Assembly (NCBI RefSeq): GCF_043729335.1
Contig: NZ_JAYTLQ010000060.1
Span: forward strand, 124,001 to 188,000
Reading direction: 5' to 3'
DNA: 64,000 bases
Source of the DNA: Crenothrix sp043729335
GTDB lineage: Bacteria; Pseudomonadota; Gammaproteobacteria; Methylococcales; Methylomonadaceae
The notes beneath the pieces were generated by a model, which saw only the letters and a list, made by a program, of their open reading frames with translations, made no database searches and was not told where the DNA came from. The number at the start of each line of letters is the position of its first letter. The first letter of the stretch is position 1. The position numbers were made by a program, and so were the translations under genes. Below, piece by piece: positions 61,289-64,000 of the stretch.

Positions 61289-61428
61289 AAATAAAGGGCT
61301 ACCGACTTAAGTCGGGACATCCGTTCGCCCTGAGCTTGTCGAAGGGTTTGTGTGGTTCATGGTTCGACAAGCTCACCACGAACGGCTTTTTTTAAAATGT
61401 CCCGTCTTAAGTGAGTAGCCAAATAAAG
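61289..61428. mobile_element. MITE-like palindromic element with 8-bp target-site duplication
   Basis: The element at 61297-61420 (124 bases) has 24-base terminal inverted repeats (61297-61320 and 61397-61420) that pair with three mismatches. The left repeat itself contains the palindrome CCGACTTAAGTCGG. Inside lies a second inverted repeat of 23 bases (61321-61343 and 61363-61385, three mismatches) with the widespread core GAGCTTGTCGAA. The element is flanked by an exact direct repeat AAATAAAG (61289-61296 and 61421-61428). It has no coding capacity and would move only with a transposase supplied elsewhere. Confidence 0.82.
61321..61393 (+). terminator. Terminator-like hairpin inside the MITE-like element
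   Basis: The inner 23-bp imperfect stem with a 19-base loop is followed by CTTTTTTT (61386-61393) on the + strand, the shape of an intrinsic terminator. It could insulate cysM from read-through, but no + strand gene lies close upstream, so this may be incidental. Confidence 0.4.
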
Positions 61429-61659
61429 AAAGCTCTACGCAAAGCTTAAGAACCTTATTAGTAAGTTTAGTAGTTTTTTTGGATTACGTGGGGCTTGTCC
61501 GAAACTTTTACATATTAAATACACTGGCACTACACATAGCCTACTAACGCTGTCTTGTGGAAACTTTCCTGCAAAATAAACACCGCCAGCTTAAATCCAG
61601 GACGCGACAGCGAGTTTTTATGGGATAATCCAGAATCACTTTATTTTTGCAAACAGACT

Positions 61660-62550
61660 ATGACTTTCCCAACCATTGAAGCTTTTGTCGGTAATACGCC
61701 GCTAGTTAGATTGCAGCGCTTAGTGCCGCAATCCAGCAATATTATTCTGGCTAAGCTGGAAGGCAATAATCCAGCCGGATCGGTAAAAGATCGCCCCGCG
61801 CTAAGCATGATTAAACACGCCGAAGAACGCGGAGAAATTAAACCGGGCGATCGTTTAATTGAGGCTACCAGTGGCAATACCGGTATTGCTTTGGCAATGG
61901 CAGCGGCTATTAAAGGTTATAAAATGACGTTGATCATGCCCGACAATATGAGTGAAGAACGCCGAGCCTCTATAAAAGCCTATGGCGCAGAGATTATTTT
62001 GACACCTTCGGCAGGCAGCATGGAAGCCGCCATTGATTTGGCGCGGGCCATGGAGCAAGCTGGAGAAGGCCGTATTCTTGATCAGTTTTCCAACCCTGAT
62101 AATCCGCGCGCGCATTACGAAGGCACAGGCCCTGAAATTTGGCACGATACCCACGGCAAAGTTACCCATTTTGTGAGTTCTATGGGGACAACGGGTACTA
62201 TTATGGGTACTTCCAAATTTCTGAAAGAGCAAAATGCAGGCATTCAAATTGTGGGAGTACAGCCGGAAGGCGATTCAAAAATTCCTGGTATCAGGCGCTG
62301 GCCGAAAGAATATCTACCCAAAATATATCAGGCCGACCGTGTTGACAGAATTATCGATGTTGATCAGATTGCCGCGGAAAATACCACCCGCGCTTTAGCC
62401 GCCAGAGAAGGCATTTTTGCCGGTGTATCATCGGGCGGCGCTATTTATGCCGCCTTACAGTTATCTGAAGAAGTTGAAAACGCGCTGATTGTAGTTATCG
62501 TGTGTGATCGTGGCGATAGGTATTTGTCTACTGGCGTGTTTGCTTCATAA
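61660..62550 (+). CDS. cysM: Cysteine synthase B (O-acetylserine sulfhydrylase) CysM
   Basis: A PLP enzyme that makes cysteine from O-acetylserine and sulfide or thiosulfate. From ATG 61660 it is 296 residues, starting MTFPTIEAFVGNTPLVRLQR; the frame is open back to 61555 but those 35 residues are unconserved. The PLP lysine is in NPAGSVKDRPALSM, the substrate loop is EATSGNTGIALAMAA, the phosphate-binding loop is VSSMGTTGTIMGTSKF, and SSGGAIYAAL follows. The block RRWPKEYLPKI is typical of CysM rather than CysK. A hairpin at 62598-62625 follows. Confidence 0.95.
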   Translation: MTFPTIEAFVGNTPLVRLQRLVPQSSNIILAKLEGNNPAGSVKDRPALSMIKHAEERGEIKPGDRLIEATSGNTGIALAMAAAIKGYKMTLIMPDNMSEERRASIKAYGAEIILTPSAGSMEAAIDLARAMEQAGEGRILDQFSNPDNPRAHYEGTGPEIWHDTHGKVTHFVSSMGTTGTIMGTSKFLKEQNAGIQIVGVQPEGDSKIPGIRRWPKEYLPKIYQADRVDRIIDVDQIAAENTTRALAAREGIFAGVSSGGAIYAALQLSEEVENALIVVIVCDRGDRYLSTGVFAS

Positions 62551-62597
62551 GGATAAAGGAGTAACTCAGCATGGCTTGTGTTTTTATACATTGGCAA

Positions 62598-62625
62598 TAA
62601 AGACGCAAAATCTTGCGTGTCTTTA
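62598..62625 (+). terminator. Hairpin terminator after cysM
   Basis: TAAAGACGCAA (62598-62608) pairs with TTGCGTGTCTTTA (62613-62625) with a two-base bulge. It is a relative of the terminator at 50342-50367 (shared core AGACGCAA/TTGCGTCT). It lies 48 bases after the cysM stop and 13 before the next ATG. Confidence 0.6.
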
Positions 62626-62637
62626 TACGGATACGCA

Positions 62638-64000
62638 ATGTCTGATTATGTAAGCCAGATACAATGGATGAAGTGCTTTTTGCTAACGATGTTATTGTCA
62701 GCCATGCCTGTAGCAAAAGCGTTTAATCAGGCCACGCTTAAAATAGACACTTATAAAACCAACGGCTGGCAGTTAGACGGCATCAGCATTAACCTTAACA
62801 ACATTAATGCCACCACGCAAAAGCTGATACTCAGCATTACTAGCTTAAATCTCCCCAAGCCCTTTGATGATATTAGTTTCGTCAATATCAGTTGCGCAGA
62901 GTTTGTGTGGCGATCTGATGCAATCGTTTGTCAGCAAGGGCATGCTAATTTACAGTCCAAACAGTGGCAATCACCCACGACCAATTTTGCCTTTAGCCTT
63001 AGCAAAAAAAACAGCACACTCACTTTAACGCCTTTAAAAATAGCGGGCGCTGCCTTATTGGTGCAGGCAAACATGCACAATAACCGCTGGCAAGTGACTA
63101 TTGATGCCAAAAATGTGAGTAGCCAGCAGCTAAAAAGTTATTTTCCCTCTGTGCCGATTGCTATTAAAGACGGCAAAGCTAACTTTAAGCTGACTGCATC
63201 GGGTGTAGCATTCAATTTCAAACAACTCTCATTAAATACCCAGCTTACCCACGTTAAAGCTAACAGCAAAGACGGTCAGTTCAGCACAGAAAAAGTAGCT
63301 TTGACAAGCCAGTTAAGCGCGACAAACACAGATGGTGTGTGGCATTGGCAAAATCATACTGAAATGCAAAAAGGTGTGTTGCACGCTGATCCAGTGCATT
63401 TTGAAGTCGGTAAAAAACCCATAGTAATTGATGCCAAAGGACTTTGGAATGCGGGCAATAAGCAGGTTACCGTGCAATCTTTAACCTTAAAAAACATAAA
63501 ACTGGCGAATGGCGAGGTATTCGTTCAGGCAAGCATGCACGATAAGCACTGGCAACTTACTGTTGATGGCAAAAATATCAACAGTAAGCAACTGAAAAGC
63601 TATTTCCCAAAACTGCCGCTGCACTTTAAAAGCGGTAAAGCCAACGTTAAGTTGACGGCATCGGGTATCGCTACAGATGTTGAAGAGGTTAAAGTAAATG
63701 CCGATCTGATTGAAGTCACCGTGCAAAATCAAAGCGGCCAATTGGCTACCGAAAAATTAACCATAAGCAGTCAGTTAACAGGGCAAAAAGCTCACGGTGT
63801 ATGGCAGTGGCAAACTCATTCCACTCTCAACAAAGGCGCTCTCTATAGTGATCCGGTGTATTTGGAGGTGACTAAAAAACCTGTCGTTATTGATGCCAAA
63901 GGTCTGTGGAATGCTAAGAGCAAGCGTGTGACTGTCGAAAATATCCACTACCAGCATCCTGATACCGCTAAGTTAACCGGCACGGGCGTTATCAGTTACG
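62638..64000 (+). CDS. Large exported repeat protein, AsmA/TamB/YdbH-like, 5' part
   Basis: An open frame from ATG 62638 continues past the right edge (at least 454 residues). It starts with a signal peptide or anchor (MKCFLLTMLLSAMPVAKA) and then a beta-rich sequence. Two tandem repeats of 154 residues begin at 63061 and 63523: VQANMHNNRWQVTIDAKN and VQASMHDKHWQLTVDGKN mark the starts, and KKPIVIDAKGLWNAG and KKPVVIDAKGLWNAK mark the ends. The pattern of short strands with D-x-K-G-x-W motifs recalls AsmA-like inter-membrane lipid-transfer proteins such as YdbH. The true family needs the missing C-terminus. Confidence 0.7.
   Translation, partial: MSDYVSQIQWMKCFLLTMLLSAMPVAKAFNQATLKIDTYKTNGWQLDGISINLNNINATTQKLILSITSLNLPKPFDDISFVNISCAEFVWRSDAIVCQQGHANLQSKQWQSPTTNFAFSLSKKNSTLTLTPLKIAGAALLVQANMHNNRWQVTIDAKNVSSQQLKSYFPSVPIAIKDGKANFKLTASGVAFNFKQLSLNTQLTHVKANSKDGQFSTEKVALTSQLSATNTDGVWHWQNHTEMQKGVLHADPVHFEVGKKPIVIDAKGLWNAGNKQVTVQSLTLKNIKLANGEVFVQASMHDKHWQLTVDGKNINSKQLKSYFPKLPLHFKSGKANVKLTASGIATDVEEVKVNADLIEVTVQNQSGQLATEKLTISSQLTGQKAHGVWQWQTHSTLNKGALYSDPVYLEVTKKPVVIDAKGLWNAKSKRVTVENIHYQHPDTAKLTGTGVISY

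Noticed and set aside
61555..61659. N-terminal extension of cysM
   Set aside because: The 35 extra residues are unconserved; MTFPTIEAF at 61660 matches the family start.
1..64000. tRNA, rRNA and CRISPR arrays
   Set aside because: No T-loop motif in a cloverleaf context, no rRNA-like stretch and no regularly spaced direct repeats were seen.

Overview
The window looks like a chromosome segment of a Gram-negative gammaproteobacterium, most likely a methanotroph of the Methylococcales. The strongest taxonomic pointer is the crtN / aldehyde dehydrogenase / second crtN-like gene set (50365-54975, minus strand). Its order and protein motifs match, from memory, the C30 carotenoid cluster of Methylomonas. 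The lipopolysaccharide genes (kdsC, lptCAB, fabZ, lpxA, gmhB), bamA, skp and minCDE fit a Gram-negative gammaproteobacterium. No tRNA, rRNA or CRISPR array was seen, and no methane or methanol oxidation gene lies in the window, so the assignment rests on the carotenoid cluster and general gene content.

Layout. 1-4874 (+): kdsC (3' end), lptC, lptA, lptB, rpoN, hpf, rapZ. 4967-6872 (-): minE, minD, minC. 7107-9228 (+): a promoter, a TPP riboswitch, thiC and its terminator. 9415-9903: a small secreted Cys-rich protein. 10249-17742: a sugar/glycoconjugate locus. It holds glf (UDP-galactopyranose mutase) and a family 2 glycosyltransferase on +, then a minus-strand operon (TIM-barrel glycosidase, acyl-CoA-dehydrogenase-like flavoprotein, PIG-L deacetylase, NodS-like methyltransferase), then another glycosyltransferase on +. 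17879-20524: the EF-P lysylation set (epmB, divergent from efp and epmA). 20594-25486 (+): bamA, skp, fabZ, lpxA, rnhB. 25497-31405 (-): glyQ, two AT-rich genes (AAA ATPase and TOPRIM-like protein), glyS, gmhB, plsC. 31583-34551 (+): glgP and trmL. 34697-35531: a DUF1499 lipo/secreted protein and a small zinc-ribbon membrane protein.

35794-50320 is an exopolysaccharide region: flippase, O-antigen-ligase-like protein, Wzc-type tyrosine autokinase and two paralogous putative glycoside hydrolases. It surrounds a five-gene minus-strand chaperone module (TPR protein, J-like protein, GrpE, HscC-like Hsp70, zinc-ribbon protein). 50365-54975 is the carotenoid operon, followed by an ABC transporter (55315-58432), an orphan HigA-like gene, a Fur/Zur-type regulator, an HD-GYP protein, a MITE-like element with an 8-bp target duplication (61289-61428), cysM, and the 5' part of a large exported protein with 154-residue tandem repeats that runs off the window.

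The items most worth following are these. First, the ATPase plus TOPRIM-like pair is wedged between glyQ and glyS with no spare sequence at either junction; it looks like a two-gene defence module riding on an essential operon. Second, there is a stand-alone Hsp70 system whose J protein has PPD in place of HPD. Third, the deacetylase / N-methyltransferase / flavoprotein / glycosyltransferase set suggests an uncharacterised modified amino-sugar product. All functional calls come from reading motifs and remembered families; no database search was run.
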